Made by a program: the position numbers and the translations under genes. Positions 1 to 8,000 of a stretch of 64,000 bases of DNA are shown in pieces. Position 1 is the stretch's first letter. Each line of letters begins with the position of its first letter. Source of the stretch: Paenibacillus sp. PL2-23. GTDB taxonomy: Bacteria > Bacillota > Bacilli > Paenibacillales > Paenibacillaceae. The DNA is taken from NCBI RefSeq assembly GCF_040834005.1, contig NZ_CP162129.1, positions 3,000,001 to 3,064,000 on the forward strand. The letters are read 5' to 3'. Below the pieces are notes generated by a model. It did no database searches. It was not told where the DNA came from and worked only from the letters and a program-made list of their open reading frames with translations.

Positions 1-1
1 T

Positions 2-1054
2 GCAAAGCAGCAGGGGAAAGACCGCTACGAAAGCATGAAGGCGTCCAATCAGCAAGCCAGCGATTCGGGCGGCTTATATGAGCGCGCCCAAAGCATTGGC
101 GTATCGGGACAAGACGCGATCCTGACAGAGGTTCAGAAAGCGGATGATATGGCGTCCAATAAGCTGTGGGTTGAAGCAGGACAAACCGCCTCCGCAGCCA
201 GTGGGCTCATGCATACGATGCAAAATAAAGTAACCGAAAACGAAGCAAGCAAAAAGCGGTATGAGGAGCTTCTTCCGGAGCTGTCGCTTTGCAAAAGCGT
301 TACGGCAGAATTCGCCCGATTGAGGATCAAGGATGACGGTCAGCTGCAGGGAATGAATGATGATCATAAGGAAGCTAAGAAGGCGGCTGGCAGGGGGGAA
401 TGGACGCAAGCGAAACAATTGGCACAAAAGGCGGTTAAGCTTGCCAACAAGCTGGATAAGCTGGCCGATTTGTTCCGAGACTTCTCGGATGGGAATAAGC
501 CCAAGCTGCTGCAGGGCACGCTAATGCAGATATTCAATAAGCTGGGGCAACGTACGGATTACACCAATCAAGACGCGCTGCAATATATGCAGGATATATA
601 TGAACAGCAATGTGCGGTCTCTAGGTACAATTGGCTGACGTTCCTGGGGATTGCCGGCGGGAATATTGTAGGCACGAATAACGATCATTATACGACCTTT
701 AACGACTCTGTTCCGCCCCATGCATCCTTCTCTGTAAAGGGCAAAACAAAAGTGAAATTATGCGATGAATTGTTCGGCATTGGCAATGATATGCTGCGGC
801 TCCACTCCACGCGAGTTGTTGGCACGGCCCGTTATCATCGCTATTGGCAAACGGAAGGCCAGCTCGCGCCCATCTATTCGCAGAATGTCACGGAAGATAA
901 CTTGGCGAGCACCAATACGCAAGCTTACGATGCCCTTAACCTGCGTTATCAATCCATGCGCGACCATATGCTGACCAAGGCGCAGGAGGCGATTGACCTG
1001 CATGGACGCGTGGGCAACAATGATCGAGGGCAGCAGCTGGTGTTCCCGTCATAG
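2..1054 (+). CDS. Unrecognised protein, 5' end outside the window
   Basis: The reading frame is open from base 2, and the residues before the first ATG (base 35) look like normal coding sequence, so this is the C-terminal part (about 350 residues) of a gene that starts upstream of the window. The first half is charged, Lys/Glu/Ala-rich and probably alpha-helical or coiled coil (residues about 60-155). The second half is mixed, with Tyr, Asn and His. No signal peptide or membrane segment is visible in this part. I do not recognise the family and assign no function. The next gene follows within 30 bases. Confidence 0.6.
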   Translation, partial: AKQQGKDRYESMKASNQQASDSGGLYERAQSIGVSGQDAILTEVQKADDMASNKLWVEAGQTASAASGLMHTMQNKVTENEASKKRYEELLPELSLCKSVTAEFARLRIKDDGQLQGMNDDHKEAKKAAGRGEWTQAKQLAQKAVKLANKLDKLADLFRDFSDGNKPKLLQGTLMQIFNKLGQRTDYTNQDALQYMQDIYEQQCAVSRYNWLTFLGIAGGNIVGTNNDHYTTFNDSVPPHASFSVKGKTKVKLCDELFGIGNDMLRLHSTRVVGTARYHRYWQTEGQLAPIYSQNVTEDNLASTNTQAYDALNLRYQSMRDHMLTKAQEAIDLHGRVGNNDRGQQLVFPS

Positions 1055-1081
1055 CACGGCATAGAAAGGAATGAACGATCA

Positions 1082-1654
1082 CTGCTTCCCTATGATTGGC
1101 AAAACAACCTCACAGAATGGCTTGGGGAATGGGGCCCATGGGCCATTCTGATCAGTCTTCTGCTTAATATGGTAATCAGCATATTCGGCTTTATACCATC
1201 CGTCTTCCTGTCAGGAGCGAATGTGGCGATATTCGGCCTTGTGCCTGGCTTCCTGATCTCCTGGATCGGTGAAATATTAGGCTCCATTGTGACCTACTGG
1301 CTCTATGGAAAAGGCGTAACGTGGTTCTTACATAAGCAACAGAGGAATTGGAAATGGCAGCGCTCATGGCGCGATATGAGCCGCAGAAAGCAATTCACTG
1401 CGCTCCTATTGGCCCGGATTACGCCCGCGGTGCCTTCCGCATTCGTGACGATAGCCGCATTGGCGAGCTCCATTCCATTTGGCGTCTATTTATTCGCTAC
1501 GATCATTGGGAAGCTGCCCTCCATCGCCATGGAGACCTTGCTCATGCACGACCTGCTGTTTCTGAAGGAGCATGCGTTCCGATTCATGATATCCCTTGCT
1601 TTATTGCTGGCGCTTTATCTCTATTTGAGAAAACAAACGAAGAAATTCACATAA
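1082..1654 (+). CDS. TVP38/TMEM64-family membrane protein, start uncertain
   Basis: A small integral membrane protein of the VTT/DedA superfamily (TVP38/TMEM64 type, compare B. subtilis YqeD/YtxB). Several hydrophobic segments are visible, with the re-entrant-loop-like stretch FIPSVFLSGANVAIFG near the N-terminus. The first in-frame ATG (1169) falls inside the first membrane segment, and coding-like sequence (LLPYDWQNNLTEWLGEWGPW) precedes it. The true start is therefore upstream. CTG at 1082 lies 11 bases after an AGAAAGGA ribosome site, and the upstream gene's stop at 1052-1054 limits any further extension. The family is probably involved in membrane lipid handling; the exact role here is unknown. 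Confidence 0.65.
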   Translation: MLPYDWQNNLTEWLGEWGPWAILISLLLNMVISIFGFIPSVFLSGANVAIFGLVPGFLISWIGEILGSIVTYWLYGKGVTWFLHKQQRNWKWQRSWRDMSRRKQFTALLLARITPAVPSAFVTIAALASSIPFGVYLFATIIGKLPSIAMETLLMHDLLFLKEHAFRFMISLALLLALYLYLRKQTKKFT

Positions 1655-1762
1655 GCGACAAACATTTTTGACAAATTCATGAGGTTTGCAAAGATGCAAC
1701 ATCTGGTCGATTCGTTATGGTAACCTATACTTGAGAATCGACTTAGAAGGAGTGTTCGTGTC

Positions 1763-2686
1763 ATGCGGATGCAAAGCAATGCGATGAGCGTTGAACCGAT
1801 TTCGACATCAGTGACCAAGGTGCTCTTCGAAACGATCAAAATAGGCATCGTGAAATCAAATCTTATCGCGATGATAGCGGGACTCAGCATGGCGATGTAT
1901 GTCCATCAAATTGCGTTTCTGGACAAGATCGGCAATATGGCCCTGGCCTTGATCGGTTCGACATTTGTTATCGGAGCCGCCGGCATTTTCAATAACTTAT
2001 ATGACCGGGACATCGATCGTTTGATGAACCGGACCAAAAACAGGCCAACCGTATCCGGCATTATTGATGTATGGAGCGGACTTCTCCTTGGCGGCTGGAT
2101 TGCGCTTGGAGGACTGGTGGCGCTGTATATTGCTTCGCCTTTGGCCGCGCTCATGGGCTTTCTTGGCTTATTCCTGTACGTAGTGCCTTATACGATGTGG
2201 ACCAAGCGGAGAACGGTGTACAATACCGAAGTGGGGAGCTTGTCTGGAGCGATGCCGCCTCTCATCGGATGGGCCGCTATCTCGCCGGATATTTATCACC
2301 CTGGCTCCATCGCCTTGTTCGTGTTAATGGTCATCTGGCAAATGCCGCATTTCTATGCGATTGCCATTCGCCGCATGGAGGAATATCGAGCGGCCGGCAT
2401 TCCGATGCTGCCCGTCGTGAAGGGTATACGGAGAACATACCTCCAGATGAACGTCTACTTGGCAGCGCTGTTCCTTAGCAGCTATCTGTTCTGGTCATTC
2501 AACCCTTATATCGCGGCAGCGAACGCGCTGCTGAGCCTCGTATGGCTTGTCATGAGCGTCAGAGGCTATCGCCGGCAGCAAGAGGAGCAGTGGGCGCGCT
2601 CGATGTTCATTTTCTCCTTAAATCATATTACGATCTTGCTGCTGATGATTGTCGGGTATTGTATAGCGGCACCATTATTCCAATAA
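1763..2686 (+). CDS. ctaB: Protoheme IX farnesyltransferase (heme O synthase)
   Basis: A 307-residue polytopic UbiA-family prenyltransferase that adds a farnesyl chain to heme B to make heme O for terminal oxidases. The diphosphate/Mg-binding motif NNLYDRDIDRLMNRT is clear near residues 80-94, followed by the KRRTVYNTEVGS and HFYAIAIRR motifs typical of CtaB. Length is normal. The start is ATG 1763, 10 bases after GAAGGAG. It stands alone, with no ctaA or cytochrome oxidase genes alongside, and is followed by a strong terminator. Confidence 0.95.
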   Translation: MRMQSNAMSVEPISTSVTKVLFETIKIGIVKSNLIAMIAGLSMAMYVHQIAFLDKIGNMALALIGSTFVIGAAGIFNNLYDRDIDRLMNRTKNRPTVSGIIDVWSGLLLGGWIALGGLVALYIASPLAALMGFLGLFLYVVPYTMWTKRRTVYNTEVGSLSGAMPPLIGWAAISPDIYHPGSIALFVLMVIWQMPHFYAIAIRRMEEYRAAGIPMLPVVKGIRRTYLQMNVYLAALFLSSYLFWSFNPYIAAANALLSLVWLVMSVRGYRRQQEEQWARSMFIFSLNHITILLLMIVGYCIAAPLFQ

Positions 2687-2699
2687 GGTCTGCTCAACC

Positions 2700-2742
2700 A
2701 GCCTTCTTATTCCTCCTCGTGGGGAAGAGAAGGCTTTTTTTT
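2700..2742 (+). terminator. Rho-independent terminator after ctaB
   Basis: Inverted repeat AGCCTTCTTATTCC / GGGGAAGAGAAGGCT (one bulged base), followed by eight T residues, 14 bases after the ctaB stop. Confidence 0.9.
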
Positions 2743-2754
2743 ATATCGGCAAAA

Positions 2755-2790
2755 TGAACCTTTTGGAGCTGTTGTTTGTTTATATAACAA
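2755..2790 (+). promoter_or_regulatory. Candidate ECF-type promoter of the sigma/anti-sigma operon
   Basis: TGAACCTTTT at 2755-2764 resembles an ECF-sigma -35 element (AAC core). It lies about 60 bases upstream of the sigma gene, as expected for autoregulation. The -10 element is not clear, so this is a suggestion by pattern and position only. Confidence 0.35.
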
Positions 2791-2824
2791 ACAGCAATCC
2801 AAGCAGACGGGGGAGGTGGTACAT

Positions 2825-3370
2825 ATGAAAAGCGACAAAGAGCTGTTCGAGGCCAACAAGGAGGATGTTTATAAGCTTTGCCGATTGATGTCCAGCAGCC
2901 AGAGCGATGCGGAAGACATTTGCCAGGAGGTATTTGTGAAGGCGCTTGGACAAGACCGGAGCCGGATAACCGAAGAGAAGGCTTGGCTGCTGCGCATAGC
3001 CGCCAACCTGTGCCGGAATCAATACAGCCGGAGGAAGCGAGGGCTTCAGAAGGAGCTGTTATCCTATTTCCTTAGGAAGCCTGCCCTGCCTTTGCAGCCC
3101 GATGACCAGGTGATAAGGCGAGAGCAGCAAGATGAGTTTGTGAAATGGCTGGAGGAGCTCCCGATCAAGCTTCGCGCGGCCTTGTCACTCCGTTACGGCA
3201 ATGGTCTGTCCTTGGAGGAAACGGCCAAGGTGCTGGACATTCCGCTTGGCACCGTCAAATCGCGAATTCATAAAGGGTTGGCAGTATTAAGAGGGCGGAT
3301 AGAAGCTGAGGAACGCTATAACAGGAAGGGAGAGAATTGCTATGACGCATTTAGTGGAAAAGAAGCTTGA
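2825..3370 (+). CDS. ECF RNA polymerase sigma factor
   Basis: A 181-residue sigma-70 family extracytoplasmic-function factor. Region 2 (residues about 8-75) carries the DAEDICQEVFVKA helix and WLLRIAANLCRNQYSRRKR. Region 4 (about 110-165) contains LSLRYGNGLSLEETAKVLDIPLGTVKSRIHKGLAVLR. ATG 2825 was chosen over GTG 2816 because GGGGGAGG ends about 9 bases before it. Its 3' end overlaps the anti-sigma gene by 29 bases, so the two are probably translationally coupled. Target genes are unknown beyond likely autoregulation. Confidence 0.93.
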   Translation: MKSDKELFEANKEDVYKLCRLMSSSQSDAEDICQEVFVKALGQDRSRITEEKAWLLRIAANLCRNQYSRRKRGLQKELLSYFLRKPALPLQPDDQVIRREQQDEFVKWLEELPIKLRAALSLRYGNGLSLEETAKVLDIPLGTVKSRIHKGLAVLRGRIEAEERYNRKGENCYDAFSGKEA

Positions 3371-4982
3371 AGCAATCGCAAGAGCCGGGGAACCCGATTA
3401 TGAAATCATGTGGGGGCGCATTGAGAAGCGGCTAGGTCATGTGCGTCCTATCACGACTCGTCCAGGTATATCCGGCAACAAGAAGAAAACCATCATCCTG
3501 GCCGCATCGGTTGCGATTATGACCGCAGTACCCGTGGTGGCATCCGTCCATAACAGCGGCTGGGAAAGCTTGTGGAATGGCCAGAGCTCCTATAACGCAA
3601 TCGAGCTAGGGCTTGGGAATCGTCTGGATCACACCGTCACCAGCGGAGGAATCGCTATGACACTGAACGGCGTGGCGACTGACGACCAGCGGATGAATAT
3701 ACTACTGACTATGGACGATACCGACCTTCCGGCATACGATGTCGTCACATTCGATCGTTCTCAGCTGGCCTCGGAGAAGGGTGTGGAGGATGGTATTCAA
3801 GTGCAGCTCAAGCATGTTCCCGAAGAGGGTCGTCTGTATGGCTTGGCAACCGTCCAGAACAATCTCGGAGACGGAAGGGAGCGTTACCAGCTTACGCTGG
3901 ACCATCTAGTCTTCTACAAATATACCAGCGTGCCAGTCGCTATTAAGCCAGCTCAGTCCCAAGGCAAAGCTGTACAGCTTGTGGGCAGCCCTGCCAAGTC
4001 CATAGCTATAATTTCTACCATTCGAGAAAACAATGTGCTTACCGTACGTTATGAGCTTAATGGCGTTAACGATTATTTGAAGCACAACCCGCAGCTTCAG
4101 CTCGTCTCAGGCGATCAGGTGCTGAAGCCGCAGAATTCAGCCCTCCTCCCCTCTGAGAAACCGAATGTGCTCTTACGTCAAAGCACCTTCAACATCTCTG
4201 ATGCCGATCTTGCTAAAGCACGCTTCGAGCTTGCCGCTCTGGAGGAGGCAGGAAGGAAAGAGGGCAGCTGGCGCTTTGATTTCAAGGCAGCTGGCAAAAA
4301 AGCGGCCCAAGCGATATTTGCGATGACGCTGAATCCCGATACGGTTGTCAATGATTCCTATATGAAATTTACGGAATTAGTTGTTACCCCTCTTGAGATA
4401 CGCTTGATGTACGACGAAAAGCAAAACTTTCCAGAACCGGGACAACCGCTCATTCAATATGAAACGGTTAAGCTCATTGCTGATGGACGAGAATTGGACA
4501 GCGGAACAGGGTTCAACACAACGGAAGATGGAAGATACTACCGCAGGTTCGAGCTCCCGAGCTGGTATGAGCAGAAGGCCTGGGGTTCTGTACCCATTCA
4601 GGTCATTCTATCCGGTCAAAAAGCGCAGGAGCGCGCAGAAGCGGATCATGCCGTCACATTGGCCCAGCCCTCCGCAAGCAAGAAGACGGCTACGACGGAG
4701 CAGCATGGAGCGACGGTTACCTTTACTTATTACAAGGACGGCAAGGACCTAATGGTGGAGTCGGCTTCCGACAATCCCTTGTTCGGAGGCATTACCCAAA
4801 GCTATCTGAACATCAATGGCGAGAGAATGTTCCCCGAGTTGAATCCGACTCCTCCTGGAGGAAACGGGACTAATCGGAAGGTCGAACGTTATGTCAATGT
4901 GCCGAATGGCGACTTGACTCTGAACCCTTTCCTTTATGTATGGTTCGATCCCAAAGCAACAACAGTGCTGCAGCTTCAGTAA
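3342..4982 (+). CDS. DUF4179-type anti-sigma factor
   Basis: A 546-residue partner of the upstream ECF sigma factor. A cytoplasmic N-terminal segment of about 45 residues (sigma-binding region) is followed by one membrane helix (TIILAASVAIMTAVPVVASV) and a large extracytoplasmic part that begins with the DUF4179 signature (GLGNRLDHTVTSGGIAMTLNG). Type II orientation is inferred: the outer domain would sense a signal and the inner tail would hold the sigma factor. The ATG lies inside the sigma gene. Confidence 0.82.
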   Translation: MTHLVEKKLEAIARAGEPDYEIMWGRIEKRLGHVRPITTRPGISGNKKKTIILAASVAIMTAVPVVASVHNSGWESLWNGQSSYNAIELGLGNRLDHTVTSGGIAMTLNGVATDDQRMNILLTMDDTDLPAYDVVTFDRSQLASEKGVEDGIQVQLKHVPEEGRLYGLATVQNNLGDGRERYQLTLDHLVFYKYTSVPVAIKPAQSQGKAVQLVGSPAKSIAIISTIRENNVLTVRYELNGVNDYLKHNPQLQLVSGDQVLKPQNSALLPSEKPNVLLRQSTFNISDADLAKARFELAALEEAGRKEGSWRFDFKAAGKKAAQAIFAMTLNPDTVVNDSYMKFTELVVTPLEIRLMYDEKQNFPEPGQPLIQYETVKLIADGRELDSGTGFNTTEDGRYYRRFELPSWYEQKAWGSVPIQVILSGQKAQERAEADHAVTLAQPSASKKTATTEQHGATVTFTYYKDGKDLMVESASDNPLFGGITQSYLNINGERMFPELNPTPPGGNGTNRKVERYVNVPNGDLTLNPFLYVWFDPKATTVLQLQ

Positions 4983-5006
4983 CACGAAGCTGGAGGTGAT
5001 TCAAAC

Positions 5007-5024
5007 ATGGCGCTATGGCTTTAA
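5007..5024 (+). other. Five-codon mini-ORF (MALWL) before the next gene
   Basis: ATG-GCG-CTA-TGG-CTT-TAA follows a very good GGAGGTGAT ribosome site. The 12 bases aacatggcgcta around its start recur at the start of the next gene (5062). It could be a leader peptide or a decayed duplication of the gene start. Confidence 0.3.
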
Positions 5025-5061
5025 GAGATACTAGGCTACCAGAAGGAAAGGAGTGTCTAAC

Positions 5062-5412
5062 ATGGCGCTAAAACAAACCTTGTATGTATCTGTATCCAAC
5101 AAAAGTCTGAATACGGAGCCCTCCATGAATGAGCAGCTTGAGGTTCACGGAACGGAGGAGGAGCTCCAGAGACTCCGTCAACTGCTGGAAAAGGTGGAGC
5201 GGGATGATGAGACGACCCACCTGAGAGCTCCCATCCCTTATAAATCGGCTGATCACGATGAAGCCACGGATCAATTTAACGAGGATTTGATCAGGCTCTA
5301 TCACGCCATCTTCGCATTGGGGACTGACAAGACGAAGGCTCACATCCGGGAGATGAATATCCTTCATAAGCTGCAGGATACGGACTACAATTATCCTGGC
5401 TATGAGCGATAG
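5062..5412 (+). CDS. Small hypothetical protein
   Basis: A 116-residue soluble, acidic protein that I do not recognise. It has a beta-rich start (TLYVSVSNKS), then a helical HGTEEELQRLRQLLEKVE segment and a C-terminal helix ending DYNYPGYER. ATG 5062 follows AAGGAG at 8 bases and is preferred to GTG 5053. Coding character is good, and a terminator follows at 5455. Confidence 0.7.
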   Translation: MALKQTLYVSVSNKSLNTEPSMNEQLEVHGTEEELQRLRQLLEKVERDDETTHLRAPIPYKSADHDEATDQFNEDLIRLYHAIFALGTDKTKAHIREMNILHKLQDTDYNYPGYER

Positions 5413-5454
5413 AGCTAGAGCAGCACCCGCTTGGAACTGTATTATAAGACAAGC

Positions 5455-5486
5455 AAGCCGGATCTCTTATCGATCCGGCTTTTTGG
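5455..5486 (+). terminator. Rho-independent terminator
   Basis: AAGCCGGATC / GATCCGGCTT stem with a 7-base loop and a T-run, downstream of the small gene ending at 5412. Confidence 0.85.
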
Positions 5487-5506
5487 TGCGCATAGGCTTA
5501 TTCGAC

Positions 5507-6340
5507 TTATTCCCTTTTTGACGAGGATGACGCAAGTGCAGCATTGATCTCACCGCCCAGCATGATAATAATAGAGCTGATATACAGCCAGATCAGAAGG
5601 ATAATAATGCCGCCGATGCTTCCATAGGTTTTGGAATAGTTGCCGAAATGATTGATGTAGAACTGGAACAGCAGCGAGGTCGCAATCCAGCCAAAGGTCG
5701 CGAACAGCGCACCGGGAAGGGCTGATTTGAAGGAAATCAGACGATTGGGCACAATCCAATAGAGCAGCGAAAAAACAACAATCATAAAAGAAATGGGTAC
5801 AACATATTTCAACGTGTCCCAGATCGGACCGAAGCCAACCGGAGATGGGAACCAATTAAATATAAACCTCCCGATGACCTCCCCAAAAATAAGCAAAACA
5901 ATGGCCAGCATAATAGCAATAGCCAGCACCACTGTCGCCGCCAGCGAGATCGCTCTCACCTTCCAGAACGGCCGGCTTTCTTCGACATCATAAGCTTTGT
6001 TAACGCCCTTAATTACCGCATTGACACCGTTGGACGCTGACCAAAGCGTTGCAATCATACCGATGGACAGCAGCGCACCCCTGCTATCGCTTGTGACCTC
6101 CTGCAATATGCCCTCAATGGCTTCGCCTGTCTGCTCCGGAAGCAGTCGAATGAGCTCAGCAACAACGCTGTCGCCGGACAACTGAACGAAGCTCATCAGG
6201 CTCACCACAAAGATCAGGAAGGGGAAAAACGACAAAATGAAATAATACGTCAGCTGCGCCCCTAACGCAGGCACATCATCATCTCGGAATCGGCAATAGA
6301 CATTTTTGAATAGCAGATACAGCTTGGAATCTCGTATCAT
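5507..6340 (-). CDS. YihY/BrkB-family inner membrane protein
   Basis: A 277-residue membrane protein of the YihY/virulence factor BrkB family, with about six hydrophobic segments. Family hallmarks are ALGAQLTYYFILSFFPFLIF near the N-terminus, WSASNGVNAVIKGVNKAYDVEE in the middle, and PGALFATFGWIATSLLFQFYINHF towards the end. ATG 6340 (MIRDSK) follows GAGGAG; the upstream ATG at 6358 overlaps that ribosome site. Function in Bacillota is not established; it was once misannotated as RNase BN. Confidence 0.88.
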   Translation of the reverse strand: MIRDSKLYLLFKNVYCRFRDDDVPALGAQLTYYFILSFFPFLIFVVSLMSFVQLSGDSVVAELIRLLPEQTGEAIEGILQEVTSDSRGALLSIGMIATLWSASNGVNAVIKGVNKAYDVEESRPFWKVRAISLAATVVLAIAIMLAIVLLIFGEVIGRFIFNWFPSPVGFGPIWDTLKYVVPISFMIVVFSLLYWIVPNRLISFKSALPGALFATFGWIATSLLFQFYINHFGNYSKTYGSIGGIIILLIWLYISSIIIMLGGEINAALASSSSKRE

Positions 6341-6462
6341 AGCTCTCACTCCTCTCATAAGAAGGTAAACAAGAGAAGCCGCGCTTTAAACAATGCAATA
6401 AATCCCTTAACAGAAATTCACCGGCGATTTCCTTTGATCCGGAGACGGAGGATCCCGATGTT

Positions 6463-7896
6463 GTGATCATAGGCTCTGAGCTAGAGGGGGCTTATCTGGC
6501 ACGCGCTGCACATGACGAAGGCTTGAAGGTGCTGATGCTGGATCCAAGGGAGAAGGTTGGCGGCCAGCTGCTGCAGGGACAAATGCTGTATTTGGATGAG
6601 CCCACCGATGATGCTGGCAATACCCTTCTGCAAGGCCAAGTGAAAACCTTGTTCCAGGAGTTTAAGAGGGGAAACATTCGCAAGCTTGAGGAGTTTCAAG
6701 TGTACGTAGATGAACTGCTGTCCGGCATTCCCATTCAGTCTGGCATTGAAATCGTTGATGTACAAATGAATCAAGGGGAAAGAAAAGAAGTGAAGGCGCT
6801 CACGTACAAAAAAAGCTCAGGTGAAATAAAAACGATACAGGCCAAGTACTGGGTGGAGAACACCGATGCTGCTTATTTATCAAGCCGACTATCTGACACG
6901 CGAATTCCAGGGGTTGAAACCATTTTCAAAGTGGACGGCAAGGCGTATATGGCTTCCTCGCTTATGATGAAGTTCAAGGGCGTTGACTGGAAAAGGTTTC
7001 AAAAGGAAGTAAACGCATTAGACGATTCTGCCAAAGCGGACAAGTATGGGGCCTATACTTTCGTAACGGATACCTTTACGTGGGGCTTTGGCAAGGTCGG
7101 AGGGAGCTTCACGCCCAGCCGGGAGGACATATTTTTGCGCGGTCTAAATATTCTGAACCAAGGGGATGGAGAAGCCTTAATTAACGCATTGCTGATTCAT
7201 AATGTTGAGCCTACGGACGAAGCGCGTGTGCAAGAAGCCGTTGCCTTAGGGAAGTCTGAAACGGAACGGGTGCTCCTGCATTTGCAGCAAAAGCTGCCTG
7301 GATGGGAGGAAGCCGCAATTAATGACTTTCCTGACTATCTCTATATTCGAGATTATGACCGCTACGAGACAGAATATGTTCTCACAGCAGCAGACCTGTT
7401 ATCGGGTACCATGTTCTGGGACAATGTGAGCATTGGCGGTTATCCGCTGGATATTCAGGGTATTCAGCAGAGTCCTTGGGGGGTCAGTCTAGGCAGACCG
7501 GATCAATATGGCATGCCTTTACGATCCTTTATGCTGAAGGATTATGCCAATGTCGTCGTCGCCGGAAAAAATGTAGGGGCCTCCGCTCCAGCATACGGAA
7601 GCGCGCGTATTCAAGCCAATACAGCGCTTGCCGGTGAAGTCATCGGCATTATGCTTGGCCAGATAAATGGACAAAAGTCGCTGCTGGATATGACCGAGGA
7701 AGAAATGGCGGAGCTTCAGCATTATATTGAGAAAAAATATGACATTCAGCTTGTGTCGGAAGGCGCCGTGAATAAAATTAAAGATTATAGTAAGGAAGAG
7801 CTTAAACTTATCATTGAACACTCCCGCCACCTAAGAGGTGGAGGATTCTTGGGTTGCTGCTCCTCACGGAACAAAGTCGTAGCGATATTTTTTTGA
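6463..7896 (+). CDS. FAD-dependent oxidoreductase, probably damaged at both ends
   Basis: 477 codons of an FAD-dependent oxidoreductase (FAD_oxidored-like). The Rossmann motif VIIGSELEGAYLARAA sits at the extreme N-terminus, with the second FAD-contact region VVVAGKNVGASAPAYGSARI near residues 365-384. Only GTG 6463 is available in frame, yet coding-like residues (SFDPETEDPDV) precede it back to a stop at 6358, with no ATG, GTG or TTG, so the natural N-terminus seems lost. The last 28 codons (from 7814) are the end of a TnpB transposable element, so the native C-terminus was cut. Substrate unknown; it may be a pseudogene. Confidence 0.7.
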   Translation: MIIGSELEGAYLARAAHDEGLKVLMLDPREKVGGQLLQGQMLYLDEPTDDAGNTLLQGQVKTLFQEFKRGNIRKLEEFQVYVDELLSGIPIQSGIEIVDVQMNQGERKEVKALTYKKSSGEIKTIQAKYWVENTDAAYLSSRLSDTRIPGVETIFKVDGKAYMASSLMMKFKGVDWKRFQKEVNALDDSAKADKYGAYTFVTDTFTWGFGKVGGSFTPSREDIFLRGLNILNQGDGEALINALLIHNVEPTDEARVQEAVALGKSETERVLLHLQQKLPGWEEAAINDFPDYLYIRDYDRYETEYVLTAADLLSGTMFWDNVSIGGYPLDIQGIQQSPWGVSLGRPDQYGMPLRSFMLKDYANVVVAGKNVGASAPAYGSARIQANTALAGEVIGIMLGQINGQKSLLDMTEEEMAELQHYIEKKYDIQLVSEGAVNKIKDYSKEELKLIIEHSRHLRGGGFLGCCSSRNKVVAIFF

Positions 7897-8000
7897 AATA
7901 TCGTACACCAAGCGATCCCTGTGGTTCCCACAGTTCCTATTTTATTCGTTACTGGGCCATGGCCTTTATGTTTTGTGCCGCATTCCAATCTCGGTCATGT
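7814..8000 (-). ncRNA. Omega-RNA (reRNA) region of the TnpB element
   Basis: The stretch from the 3' end of tnpB to the right end of the element is about 135 bases without a gene and has paired segments, including GATATTT/AAATATC near 7882-7900 and the terminal CCACCT/AGGTGG hairpin. In known TnpB systems this region is transcribed as the guide RNA and the guide is the flank just past the right end. Here that would be TGATAAGTTTAAGCTCTTCC (7813 down to 7794), inside the interrupted oxidoreductase gene. The 5' limit is a guess. Confidence 0.5.

Noticed and set aside
1668..1731. Promoter for ctaB (TTGACA at 1668, TATACT at 1726)
   Set aside because: The two elements are not spaced as a pair, and no partner element with good match was found for either.
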